From contig JAHDWK010000005.1 of assembly GCA_023382655.1 (NCBI GenBank), positions 259,801 to 323,800 on the forward strand: DNA of 64,000 nt, read 5' to 3'. Source of the DNA: Anaerolineae bacterium (lineage in GTDB: Bacteria > Chloroflexota > Anaerolineae > Promineifilales > Promineifilaceae). Positions 27,102-35,630 of the stretch are shown here, piece after piece (position 1 is the stretch's first letter; each line of letters opens with the position of its first letter). The position numbers were made by a program, and so were the translations under genes. A model generated the notes under the pieces. It made no database searches. It was given only the letters and a program-made list of their open reading frames with translations, and was not told the DNA's origin.

Positions 27102-27130
27102 ACTATACAGAACCCACCTCTGCCCGGCAA
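27102..27130 (-). promoter_or_regulatory. Promoter of eno
   Basis: On the minus strand: TTGCCG, 17-bp spacer, TATAGT. The predicted leader is about 95 nt and contains the F9 hairpins. Confidence 0.6.
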
Positions 27131-27342
27131 CCAAAATTGCTGACAAAAGGCACAAAATTGACCGGACAAAATACACAAAAAGAAGCCAGAGGCCGGAAGC
27201 CTGAAGTCGGAAGTCCGAGGTCGGTCATCGGAAGTCCGACAGCGGACAGCGGTCTTCGGGTTACGCATTACGTTTCACGCTCAGTACCACGTACCCTTGT
27301 CCTCTTGCCAATCGTCGCTATCGTAGCTATAAATTTCCCTGT

Positions 27343-29430
27343 ATGGTAAATGAGGTCTCAGCCCTGATGACGAAGCATGTGCATCACTTATGGCAAACCT
27401 TAACGGGTGAGCTTGCCGGCGTGTTTGATGCGCATGGTGTCTGTGCGGTGGTTGCCAGTGAAGTGGCGGCGTTTTGTGGCGTCACGGCCGTTAGCGGCAT
27501 CAGCGACCCCTTCAAGAAATACTTCGACGTCTGGGTTTGCCAGCCGGACGGCGCCATCGAACAAATCCGATGGGACAATGCCAAAGCCAGTTTTTATCCG
27601 CTTATTGAACAAGGTCAACCAACGCTGGCCGAAAAATTTAGCCGTCCCCCCGCCGAACTCGTTCATAGCGCCCTCTGGCAGTTGCCACGCGAAAATATTC
27701 TGGCGCTGCCCTTACCTGTATCTGGCGACTACCAACCCCTCACCCCGCCAGGCATCCTCTGCCTCATTGATCCGCCGCCGGACTGCCCACTCACCGTGGA
27801 AAACCTGCCCCCACTGGGCACGTTCATCACCACTGTCCTGGATCGCGCCTTTTTGCGGCATACCGTCCACCGCCAAGATGTGGAATTTGCCGTCGTGTCC
27901 GACATCAGTTTTGCCCTCACCTCCACCCTGAGCCTGCAAAACATCTACAAGCAGTTGATGGGTTCCGTGCGCCGTACCCTCAACGTTGGCTCCGTCTCTG
28001 TTGGTCTCATTGACCTGCCTACCGGGGACATCATCTTTGTAGATATGCTGCTGGGTGATATGTTCAAAGATTTGCCGCCTCTGCGGCTGAAGAAGGGGCA
28101 AGGTATTGCCGGGTGGGTAGCCGAGAATCGCCAGCCGGTTATCATCAACGATGTTTACGCCGACAACCGTTTCTTTGCGCGCTTTGACCGGCAGTCCGGT
28201 TTTCATACTGATTCGATGATTTGTATTCCGTTGCAAGTGGAAGACCGGGTGATTGGCGTTTTGCAGGCCATTAACAAAGTGGGCGGAGAATTCATTGAAA
28301 ATGATTTGCGACTGTTGCAGGCCATTGGTGGGCCGCTGGCAGCGGCCATTGAAAATGCCGGGTTACACACCGAAGTGCTGGCCGAAAAACGACGCATTGA
28401 AACCATCTTTGCCAGCATGTCCGAAGGTATGTTGACGGTGAATGCTGATGGTTTTGTCACCCATGCCAACGATGCGCTGCTCAGTCTGCTGCGGCAGGAT
28501 GCCGAGAATTTGCTGGGGCACCCGGCGCACAAAATGATCCGTTTTTCCACCGGCGATCTGCCCGATTTTATGCAGCAGGTTTTGCAAGACGCTGATGAGT
28601 ATCCGCAGTTGGCTACCAGTTTGTATCAGAGTGATGGGCAAATGGTGCCGATTTTGGTTAGCGGCGCGCCCATTTACCATGATGATGGGACTATCAGCGA
28701 GGTCATTCTTGTGTTTAGCGACCTGCGCCAGATTCGGGAAGTGGAGCGGATGCGGGATGATTTTTTCCACGGCATCATTCACGAATTGCGTACCCCGTTG
28801 GCGACTATTTTGATGTATGCCCGTCTGCTGCGCGAAGGCAAGGCGCAGCAAAAAGAGAAAGCCGACCGTTTCCTGGGGGTGATTGAGCGGGAGAGTGACC
28901 GATTGCAAAAGATGGTGCGGCAAATGTTGGAACTGGCAAAGATGGAAGCGCGGGAGTTTCAGCGGGGGGCAGAACCCATCCGGCTGAATCCGTTGTTTGA
29001 AGAGATATTGCCGCCATTGGCTGACCGGGCGACGGAAAAGGGATTGACGTTCCGGCAGAAGATTCAGGCAGACCTGCCGCCGGTTTTGGGCAGCCAGGAT
29101 TCTTACCATCTCATCATTAAGAATCTGGTGGATAATGCCATCAAGTTCACTCTGTCTGGTGCAGTGCGCATTGATGCCTGGAATGAGAACGGTTCGGTGC
29201 TGCTGCGGGTGCAGGATGAGGGGATTGGCATTCCTGAGCAGGCGATGCCCAATTTGTTTGGCCGCTTTTTCCGGGCGCAAACGGCCGTTGAACGGGGCAT
29301 TGCGGGCACGGGGTTGGGTCTGTACATGGTCAAGGAGACGGTCGAGAATTATAATGGCACGATTACGGTGAACAGCAAAGAGGGGAAGGGGACAACGTTT
29401 ACCGTGCGTTTACCAATTACGGAAGAATAA
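27343..29430 (+). CDS. GAF-PAS sensor histidine kinase
   Basis: 695 aa, soluble. A poorly conserved GAF-like N-terminus (about 1-165) is followed by a clear GAF domain (about 175-345: GIAGWVAENRQPVIINDVYADNRF type core), a PAS domain (about 350-465), HisKA with FFHGIIHELRTPLATI (phospho-acceptor His 480) and HATPase_c (NLVDNAIKFT, DEGIGIPEQ, GTGLGLYMVKETV). A response regulator is not adjacent. Start is uncertain: ATG 27343 has no strong Shine-Dalgarno and ATG 27367 is an alternative. It may share a transcript with the cysteine desulfurase 50 bases downstream. Confidence 0.92.
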   Translation: MVNEVSALMTKHVHHLWQTLTGELAGVFDAHGVCAVVASEVAAFCGVTAVSGISDPFKKYFDVWVCQPDGAIEQIRWDNAKASFYPLIEQGQPTLAEKFSRPPAELVHSALWQLPRENILALPLPVSGDYQPLTPPGILCLIDPPPDCPLTVENLPPLGTFITTVLDRAFLRHTVHRQDVEFAVVSDISFALTSTLSLQNIYKQLMGSVRRTLNVGSVSVGLIDLPTGDIIFVDMLLGDMFKDLPPLRLKKGQGIAGWVAENRQPVIINDVYADNRFFARFDRQSGFHTDSMICIPLQVEDRVIGVLQAINKVGGEFIENDLRLLQAIGGPLAAAIENAGLHTEVLAEKRRIETIFASMSEGMLTVNADGFVTHANDALLSLLRQDAENLLGHPAHKMIRFSTGDLPDFMQQVLQDADEYPQLATSLYQSDGQMVPILVSGAPIYHDDGTISEVILVFSDLRQIREVERMRDDFFHGIIHELRTPLATILMYARLLREGKAQQKEKADRFLGVIERESDRLQKMVRQMLELAKMEAREFQRGAEPIRLNPLFEEILPPLADRATEKGLTFRQKIQADLPPVLGSQDSYHLIIKNLVDNAIKFTLSGAVRIDAWNENGSVLLRVQDEGIGIPEQAMPNLFGRFFRAQTAVERGIAGTGLGLYMVKETVENYNGTITVNSKEGKGTTFTVRLPITEE

Positions 29431-29480
29431 TGTATTGCGTGAGGCGTATGGGCGGCTGACGCAATATGCCTGACGCGAAT

Positions 29481-30650
29481 ATGAAACAAATTTACCTCGA
29501 TCACGGTGCTTCGACGCCGGTTCATCCCCAGGTTATTGAAAGTATGATGCCGTTTTGGACGGATTTTTATGGGAATCCGTCGTCGGCGCACGCCCACGGC
29601 CGTGACGCCGGTTTTGCCCTGGAAGAAGCCCGTCGCACGATGGCCGAATTATTGGGCGCGCAGCCTGATGAAATTGTTTTCACCGGCTGTGGCTCGGAGA
29701 GTGATAATCTGACGGTGCGGGGGGTGATGTGGGATGCCCGGTTGCAAGGGCGGGGCAATCACCTGATTACCAGTTGTATTGAACATGAGGCGGTGCTGGA
29801 AACGGCCGTGCAGCTACGTGACCTCTTTGGTTTTGATGTGACCATCTTGCCGGTGGATGGTCACGGCCGTGTCTCCCCCGATGATGTGCGCGTGGCCCTG
29901 CGCCCCGATACCGTTCTTGTTTCCCTTATGGCCGCCAACAATGAGATTGGCACGGTGCAGCCCATCCTGGAAATTGGGGCGATAACACGGCAGCATGGCG
30001 CGCTGTTCCATACGGATGCGGTGCAGGCCGGGGCGACCACGCGCTGGAATCTGGCGCAAATGTCCATTGATTTGCTGTCATTGGCCCCGCACAAATTCTA
30101 CGGGCCGAAGGGGGTGGGTATTCTCTATGTGCGGGATGGTATCCGGCTGGTGTCGGCGTTGACGGGCGGGGGGCAGGAAGACGGCCGTCGCTCCGGCACG
30201 GTCAATGTGGCTTTTGCGGTAGGCGCAGCCCAGGCGTTCCAACTGGCGCAGGCGCAGTTGGACGAGCGCGTGGCCCATTACACTACCTTGCGTGACTATC
30301 TCATCGCCGGGGTATTGACGGCCGTGCCCGCCGATGATATTCGCCTGACCGGACACCCCACCGAACGACTGCCACACCATGCCAGTTTTGCCCTACGTGG
30401 TCTGAGCGGTAACGACCTGCTCATCCACCTGGACATGGCCGGCTTCAGCGCCAGCAGCGGCTCCGCCTGCAAAACGGGCAACCCCAAACCATCGGCCATC
30501 TTGCAAGCCATTGGTCTGGGCGAGGAATGGGCGACCGGCGGCTTGCGCTTCACCGTTGGCGCGCAAAATACGCTGGCCGATGTTGATGCCCTCATCGCTG
30601 CCATGCCCCGCGTCGTTGCCCAGGTGCGGCAGTTTAGCGGTAAACGGTGA
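29481..30650 (+). CDS. Cysteine desulfurase, NifS/IscS family
   Basis: 389 aa PLP enzyme. YLDHGASTPVHPQV opens the fold. ANNEIGTVQP, the PLP-Lys in SLAPHKFYGPKGVG and catalytic Cys in SSGSACKTGNPKPS are visible. It takes sulfur from cysteine as a persulfide for Fe-S clusters or tRNA thiolation. The active-site Cys loop length fits group I (NifS/IscS). ATG at MKQIYLDHG is preferred over an upstream Met five codons earlier. No iscU, mnmA or thiI gene is adjacent, so the pathway cannot be assigned from context. Confidence 0.93.
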   Translation: MKQIYLDHGASTPVHPQVIESMMPFWTDFYGNPSSAHAHGRDAGFALEEARRTMAELLGAQPDEIVFTGCGSESDNLTVRGVMWDARLQGRGNHLITSCIEHEAVLETAVQLRDLFGFDVTILPVDGHGRVSPDDVRVALRPDTVLVSLMAANNEIGTVQPILEIGAITRQHGALFHTDAVQAGATTRWNLAQMSIDLLSLAPHKFYGPKGVGILYVRDGIRLVSALTGGGQEDGRRSGTVNVAFAVGAAQAFQLAQAQLDERVAHYTTLRDYLIAGVLTAVPADDIRLTGHPTERLPHHASFALRGLSGNDLLIHLDMAGFSASSGSACKTGNPKPSAILQAIGLGEEWATGGLRFTVGAQNTLADVDALIAAMPRVVAQVRQFSGKR

Positions 30651-30667
30651 TCGGAAGGTTATTGATT

Positions 30668-30733
30668 AACGTAGAGGCGCAGAGGCGTGGAGTTGTTAGA
30701 GAAAAACCTCTGCGCCTCTGCGTCTCCGCGTTA
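30668..30733. repeat. F10 inverted repeat (GTAGAGGCGCAGAGGC / CCTCTGCGCCTCTGCG)
   Basis: A hairpin with imperfect arms of about 18-25 bases and an AGTTGTTAGAGAAAAA loop. It is placed just after the desulfurase stop and before fdrA. Confidence 0.8.
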
Positions 30734-30752
30734 AATTTATTCTTTAGGAGTA

Positions 30753-32417
30753 GTGATGATTCAGTATGAAGTGCGAGCCGGGGCGTATTATGACTCGGTG
30801 GTGTTGATGCAGTTGCAGAAGGGGTTGGCCTCACTGCCGGGCATCGTGGACGCGGGCGTGGTGATGGCTACCGACGCTAACAAAGAGTTACTGGCGGCCA
30901 TGGGACTGCTGCCAGACAATGTGGCCGCCAAAGCCGACGACCTGCTCATTGTGGTGCAAGGCGAAAACGAAGAGGCGGCGCGGGCCGCATTGGCACAGGT
31001 GAATGCGTTGCTGCAACAGCGGCGGGGTGGGGCGGTGCAGACGTTCCGGCCTAAGAGCTTGCACACGGCCGTCGCCCAACTCCCCACCGCCCAATTCACC
31101 CTCATCTCCGTACCTGGCCGCTATGCCGCCAATGTCGCCGAAGATGCGCTGAACCTGGGCCAACACGTCTTCCTCTACAGCGACAACGTACCCCTGGCTG
31201 ACGAAGTGCGTCTGAAACAACTCGCCCGCGCCAAAGGGCTGCTGTTGATGGGGCCGGATTGTGGCACGGCCGTGATCAACGGCGTTGGTCTCGGTTTTGC
31301 CAATCGGGTACGGCGCGGGCGCATTGGCCTTGTGGCCGCTTCCGGCACCGGCCTACAAGCCGTCAGCACCGAAATTCACAACCTGGGCGGCGGTATTTCC
31401 CAGGCCATTGGCGTGGGCGGCCGTGACTTGAAGGAAGAAGTGGGTGGCATTACCACCTGGCAGGCCTTGGATTTATTGCAGCGAGATGCGGAGACGGCCG
31501 TGATCGTCCTCATCTCCAAACCACCCGCCGACCAGGTAGCGGCCACCCTGCTGCGCGCCGCCCAGAGCGGTCCCAAACCCGTCATCATCAACTTCATCGG
31601 CTACGCCCCGCCCGGCCGTCGGCTGGGCAACCTCTTTTTCACCTCCGGCCTGGTGGATGCCGCCGAACATGCCGTGCGCTTGAGTGGGGAAGTAGTGGCG
31701 TTGGTGGAAAAGCGACGGCCGTTAAGCGGCTATCTACGTGGCCTCTTTTCCGGCGGCACCCTGGCGTATGAGATGCTGCTCGGGCTGCAAGCCGTCCTCA
31801 CGCCGCTGTACAGCAACATCCCCATCCACCCCCCACAACAGTTGCCCGATCTGATGCAAAGCCAGGGGCACACCATTCTCGACCTGGGCGAAGACGCTTT
31901 CACCCAGGGCCGCCTGCACCCGATGATGGATAACGATTTGCGCCTGCGCCGCTTGCGCCAGGAAACGGCCGATCCCGACGTGGACATGATCGTGCTGGAT
32001 GTGGTATTGGGTGAAGGGGCGCATCCCGACCCGGCGGCGGAACTGGCCCCGGCCATCGCCGAAGCCGCGCGGGCGGATAAACGGGTGGTAGCCATTGTGG
32101 TGGGCACGGAGCAAGACCCGCAAAACCTGGACAGCCAGATCGAACGGCTGGCCGCCGCCGGGGCGCACATCTTCCCCAATGTCAGCGAGGCGCTCGATTA
32201 CGTATACAACCGGTTGCCGCCACCAACCCGCGATTTCCCCCCGGTGTCACTGGCCGCCTTTGTCGGGGATGGGGTCACGGCCGTGAACGTCGGCCTGGAA
32301 TCATTTTATGAGAGCGTACAGGGACAAGGCAATACGGCCGTGCAGGTGGATTGGCGGCCCCCGGCCGGCGGCAATGAAAAACTGATGGCCATTCTGGCAA
32401 AAATGAAACCGCGATAA
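30753..32417 (+). CDS. fdrA: FdrA/AllF-type acyl-CoA synthetase-like protein
   Basis: 554 aa, matching E. coli FdrA (555). Succinyl-CoA-synthetase-like layout: N-terminal domain (RAGAYYDSVVLMQLQKGL), CoA-binding Rossmann region (GLVAASGTGLQAVSTEIHNLGG), GGRDLKEEVGG, and a C-terminal ligase domain (MIVLDVVLGEGAHPDPAAELAP). E. coli FdrA (AllF) with YlbE (AllG) and YlbF (AllH) is reported to form a three-part oxamate carbamoyltransferase in allantoin use. Here AllG lies downstream, past a P450 and a four-helix-bundle gene; an AllH (DUF2877) gene is not in the window. Role in purine degradation is inferred. Confidence 0.88.
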   Translation: MMIQYEVRAGAYYDSVVLMQLQKGLASLPGIVDAGVVMATDANKELLAAMGLLPDNVAAKADDLLIVVQGENEEAARAALAQVNALLQQRRGGAVQTFRPKSLHTAVAQLPTAQFTLISVPGRYAANVAEDALNLGQHVFLYSDNVPLADEVRLKQLARAKGLLLMGPDCGTAVINGVGLGFANRVRRGRIGLVAASGTGLQAVSTEIHNLGGGISQAIGVGGRDLKEEVGGITTWQALDLLQRDAETAVIVLISKPPADQVAATLLRAAQSGPKPVIINFIGYAPPGRRLGNLFFTSGLVDAAEHAVRLSGEVVALVEKRRPLSGYLRGLFSGGTLAYEMLLGLQAVLTPLYSNIPIHPPQQLPDLMQSQGHTILDLGEDAFTQGRLHPMMDNDLRLRRLRQETADPDVDMIVLDVVLGEGAHPDPAAELAPAIAEAARADKRVVAIVVGTEQDPQNLDSQIERLAAAGAHIFPNVSEALDYVYNRLPPPTRDFPPVSLAAFVGDGVTAVNVGLESFYESVQGQGNTAVQVDWRPPAGGNEKLMAILAKMKPR

Positions 32418-32424
32418 CAGCACA

Positions 32425-32456
32425 GACCTGACAGGTTTTTGAAAACCTGTCAGGTC
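32425..32456 (+). terminator. Perfect F4 hairpin between fdrA and the P450 gene
   Basis: GACCTGACAGGTTTT and AAAACCTGTCAGGTC are perfect 15-bp arms with a two-base centre followed by TTG. Could reduce read-through from fdrA into the P450. Confidence 0.75.
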
Positions 32457-32471
32457 TTGAAGGACAAACCA

Positions 32472-33650
32472 ATGGAATTTAATCCCCTTTCACCCGAATT
32501 TCGTTTGAACCCTTACCCCTTTTACGATCTGCTGCGCACCCATGCGCCCATCTTTTTCTGGGAACCCTGGCAGTTCACCTTTTTATCCGGCTACGACGAT
32601 TGCGCCGCGCTGCTGCGCGATAACCGCCTGGGACGCGGCCATTTTGATGACTCGATGGCCTCCCCCGCGCAAAAAGATTTGGTGCGGATGCAGAGCGATT
32701 GGTTGCTGCTCAAGGACCCACCTGACCATACCCGCTTGCGTGGACTGGTGTACAAGGCATTTACCCCCCGCATGGTAGAACAGCTACGCGCCACCATCCA
32801 ATCCATCACCAATCAACTGCTGGACAACGTACAGGCAGACGGCGAGATGGACTTAATCGCCGACCTGGCCTACCCGCTGCCGGTCACGGTCATTGCCGAA
32901 ATGTTGGGCATTCCTCCAGATGCCCAAGAGCAATTCCATGAATGGTCGAATGCGTTGGCGCTGACGTTAGATCTGACGGATGACACGGCCGTGTACGATA
33001 ATGGTTCCATCGCCGCCGCCCGCTTCACCGAATACCTGGCCGAATTGGCCGCCGAACGCCGCCGATCACCGCAAAATGATCTGCTCAGCGCCCTGGTCAG
33101 CGTGGAAGAAGCGGGCGACCACCTGACGGCCAATGAACTCTACGCCACCTGCGCCCTGCTCTTTGTGGCCGGGCACGAAACCACCATCAACCTGATTGGC
33201 AACGGCACGTTGGCGCTGCTGCGCCACCCGGATCAATGGGCACTGTTCAAACGCGAACCGGAATTGGTGAAAACGGCCGTAGAAGAATTCCTCCGCTACG
33301 ACAGCCCCGTACAAATGACTGCCCGCATCGTCCTGGAAGAAATGGAATACAAAGGCCACACCTTCCAGCGCGGTTCCCAAATCGCCTTTCTGCTGGGCGC
33401 GGCCAATCACGACCCGGAGCGGTTTGAAAATCCAGGGCAACTGGACATCACCCGCCAGAAAAACCAGCACCTCTCCTTTGGTGGTGGCATCCATTACTGC
33501 CTCGGTGCGCCCCTGGCCCGCCTGGAAGGAGAAATCGCCTTCACCACACTCCTCCGCCGTATGCCCAATCTGCAACTGGCAATAGACATGCCCACCTACA
33601 CTGACAACTACTTGCTACGCGGCCTGAAGAGCCTGCCGGTGACATTCTAA
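32472..33650 (+). CDS. Cytochrome P450
   Basis: 392 aa soluble bacterial P450. The I-helix AGHETTINLIGNG gives the acid-alcohol pair, the K-helix is EEFLRYDSPVQ (ExxR), and the heme loop LSFGGGIHYCLGAPLARLE gives the heme-thiolate Cys at residue 343. It hydroxylates a small molecule using electrons from a ferredoxin or flavodoxin; no redox partner is adjacent. The start is set at MEFNPLSPEF, after the F4 hairpin. It lies between fdrA and allG on the same strand, an unusual neighbour for that pair. Substrate is unknown. Confidence 0.95.
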   Translation: MEFNPLSPEFRLNPYPFYDLLRTHAPIFFWEPWQFTFLSGYDDCAALLRDNRLGRGHFDDSMASPAQKDLVRMQSDWLLLKDPPDHTRLRGLVYKAFTPRMVEQLRATIQSITNQLLDNVQADGEMDLIADLAYPLPVTVIAEMLGIPPDAQEQFHEWSNALALTLDLTDDTAVYDNGSIAAARFTEYLAELAAERRRSPQNDLLSALVSVEEAGDHLTANELYATCALLFVAGHETTINLIGNGTLALLRHPDQWALFKREPELVKTAVEEFLRYDSPVQMTARIVLEEMEYKGHTFQRGSQIAFLLGAANHDPERFENPGQLDITRQKNQHLSFGGGIHYCLGAPLARLEGEIAFTTLLRRMPNLQLAIDMPTYTDNYLLRGLKSLPVTF

Positions 33651-33651
33651 T

Positions 33652-34278
33652 GGAGATTGGGAGATTGGCGGTGGGGACACCGCGAGATTGGGAGATTAAT
33701 TATGGCGACGGGTTTTGAGGATTTACGGATTTTGCGAGTGGCTGAAGAGGTAGCTGATGGAGTATGGAAAGAGGTGATAACCTGGGGGTCATTTGCTCGT
33801 GATGTGGTGGGGCAGCAAATGGCGCGAGCCGCAGATTCGGTTGGGGCGAACATTGCCGAGTCTTACGGCCGTTATCATTACGGTGACAAGCTGCAATTTC
33901 TCTACTATGCACGTGGCAGTGTCTTTGAAACCAAATATTGGCTTAATCGTGCATTAGCCAGGGGCTTGATGCCCCCGCCAATAACGCAGAAATTTGCCAA
34001 TTCTTTGTCCGATCTGGCCCACAAACTCAATCTCTTTGCCGGAAGCATTAAACAACAACGTACTGGAAAACAGCAATCTCAAATCCGGGAAGAAACTGCT
34101 CCTTATGCAACCGTTTCTGACCTCTTGTTGGCGACATTTTTGGAAGACGACGCACCCCTATTTACAGATCAAGAAATAGCTTTTCTGGTCGTGTTGTCTG
34201 TGCATGGTGAAGGTGAGGATTGGGAGAATGATGAGTGATAGAGATTGAATCTCCTAATCTCTCAATCTCCCAATCTCC
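33652..34278 (+). mobile_element. IVS-like element: four-helix-bundle gene bounded by terminal inverted repeats
   Basis: The 16-bp sequence GGAGATTGGGAGATTG at 33652-33667 is exactly inverted at 34263-34278. The 627-bp unit between holds only the four-helix-bundle gene. Just inside the left end is a second small hairpin (GCGGTG/CACCGC) and another GAGATTGGGAGATT copy; just inside the right end are further inverted copies. The trinucleotide AAT flanks both outer ends, a possible target duplication, though short enough to arise by chance. It sits precisely between the P450 stop and the next gene's ribosome site. ORF-less inverted doublets of the same word occur at 6887-6960, 35573-35630 and 55209-55269. 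Confidence 0.55.
33702..34238 (+). CDS. S23/four-helix-bundle protein
   Basis: 178 aa. The core (about 5-120) has the family pattern FEDLRILRVAEEVADGVW, RDVVGQQMARAADSVGANIAESYGR and FLYYARGSVFETKYWLNRA. That matches the four-helix-bundle family named for ORFs in 23S rRNA intervening sequences, also related to Avd of diversity-generating retroelements. The C-terminal about 55 residues are an acidic extension without a known match. Family members form pentameric barrels and may bind nucleic acid; the biological role is unsettled. The Shine-Dalgarno is provided by the repeat GGGAGATT seven bases before the ATG. Ends are bounded by inverted repeats (see element). Confidence 0.88.
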   Translation: MATGFEDLRILRVAEEVADGVWKEVITWGSFARDVVGQQMARAADSVGANIAESYGRYHYGDKLQFLYYARGSVFETKYWLNRALARGLMPPPITQKFANSLSDLAHKLNLFAGSIKQQRTGKQQSQIREETAPYATVSDLLLATFLEDDAPLFTDQEIAFLVVLSVHGEGEDWENDE

Positions 34279-34294
34279 AATTATGGAGAACCAA

Positions 34295-35545
34295 ATGATA
34301 GACATAGAACAAGCCAACCACACGGCCGTGACCCGCATGATGTCCGCCCGCCCCATTTTGCGCACGGTAGCCACCGCCCGCGATGTGATACCGGGGATGC
34401 GGGATGATTTGTTGTTGCACGCCGGGCCACCCATCACCTGGGAACGCGCTTCCGGCCCCATGCGTGGGGCTATTGTCGGGGCGCTCATTTTTGAGGGGCT
34501 GGCAAACGACTGGGACAGTGCTGAAAAGCTGGTGGCGACCGGCGAGATCAACCTGGAACCGTGCCACGAACATGACGCTGTGGGACCGATGGCTGGCGTT
34601 ACGTCTGCCTCCATGCAGGTATATGTGTTGGAAAACGTCACACATGGCAACAAAGCATACGCCAACCTCAACGAAGGCTACGGCAAGGTGCTGCGTTACG
34701 GCGCGTATAGCATGGAGGTGTTGGACAAACTGCGCTGGATGAATGAAGTCATGGGGCTGCTGTTGGCCGAGGCGCTGGCGCTCAGCGAAGATGGGCTGGA
34801 CATTCGCGCCCTGCTGGCGGAAAGCCTGCACATGGGTGACGAAGGGCACAATCGCAATAAGGCCGGTTCGCTGCTCTATGCTGCCAAACTCGCCCCCTTG
34901 ATCGCTCAAACCGGCGCGTCCAACGCCGAAAAAGCGCGGGTGCTGCAATTCCTGGCGGACAACGCCCTCAGCGTACTAAATCCGGTGATGGCTGCTTGCA
35001 AAGCGATGGCTGACGCCGGGCATGGGGTGGCCGGCAGCACTATTATGACCACGATGGCGCGCAATGGGACTGATTTGGGCATTCGCGTCAGCGGCCTGGG
35101 TGGGCGCTGGTTTACCGGGCCGGTGGGGCAGCCGGACGGCCTCTACTTCCCCGGCTACACTGCCGCCGATGCCAGCGGCGACATTGGTGACAGCACCATC
35201 ACGGAGACAGCGGGCATTGGCGCGTTTGCCATGGCCGCCGCTCCGGCTATTGTCACCTTCATCAGCGGCACGCCGGAGATGGCGGTGAACACGACGCTGG
35301 AGATGTACGAAATTACGACGGCCGAACATACGGCCTTTACTATTCCCGTGTTGGGTTTCCGGGGCACACCGGTGGGGGTGGATATTCGCAAAGTGGTGGA
35401 ATTGGGCATACGGCCGCAAATCAACACCGGCATTGCCCACAGAGACCCCGGCGTGGGGCAGGTGGGCGCAGGCTTGGTGCTGCCGCCGATGAATGTGTTT
35501 GAAGACGCGCTGCTGGCGTATGCCGAGCAGTATGGACTGATGTGA
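34295..35545 (+). CDS. allG: DUF1116 protein (YlbE/AllG type)
   Basis: 416 aa, similar in length to E. coli YlbE. Recognised from HAGPPITWERASGPMRGAIVGAL, CHEHDAVGPMAGVTSASM, ENVTHGNKAYANLNEGYGKVLRYG and GTDLGIRVSGLGGRWFTGP. In E. coli this protein is one of three subunits (AllFGH) of oxamate carbamoyltransferase, which yields carbamoyl phosphate. The partner AllF is four genes to the left. ATG 34295 is chosen because GGAG lies six bases upstream; in-frame Met codons further up lie in repeat sequence or too close to it. Confidence 0.88.
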   Translation: MIDIEQANHTAVTRMMSARPILRTVATARDVIPGMRDDLLLHAGPPITWERASGPMRGAIVGALIFEGLANDWDSAEKLVATGEINLEPCHEHDAVGPMAGVTSASMQVYVLENVTHGNKAYANLNEGYGKVLRYGAYSMEVLDKLRWMNEVMGLLLAEALALSEDGLDIRALLAESLHMGDEGHNRNKAGSLLYAAKLAPLIAQTGASNAEKARVLQFLADNALSVLNPVMAACKAMADAGHGVAGSTIMTTMARNGTDLGIRVSGLGGRWFTGPVGQPDGLYFPGYTAADASGDIGDSTITETAGIGAFAMAAAPAIVTFISGTPEMAVNTTLEMYEITTAEHTAFTIPVLGFRGTPVGVDIRKVVELGIRPQINTGIAHRDPGVGQVGAGLVLPPMNVFEDALLAYAEQYGLM

Positions 35546-35572
35546 TCCGCGAAGGGATGCGAAAGCGTAATT

Positions 35573-35630
35573 GGAGATTGAGGGATTGCGAGATTGCCCA
35601 ATCTCCCAATCTCCTAATCTCCAATCTCCT
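35573..35630. repeat. F2 inverted doublet overlapping a gene end
   Basis: GGAGATTGAGGGATTGCGAGATTG is answered by CCAATCTCCCAATCTCC words. The right arm encodes the last residues (EIGD) and stop of the M20 peptidase on the minus strand. No four-helix gene is inside. Confidence 0.88.

Noticed and set aside
33652..34278. Diversity-generating retroelement around the Avd-like gene
   Set aside because: No reverse transcriptase, template repeat or variable-repeat gene is visible within the window.
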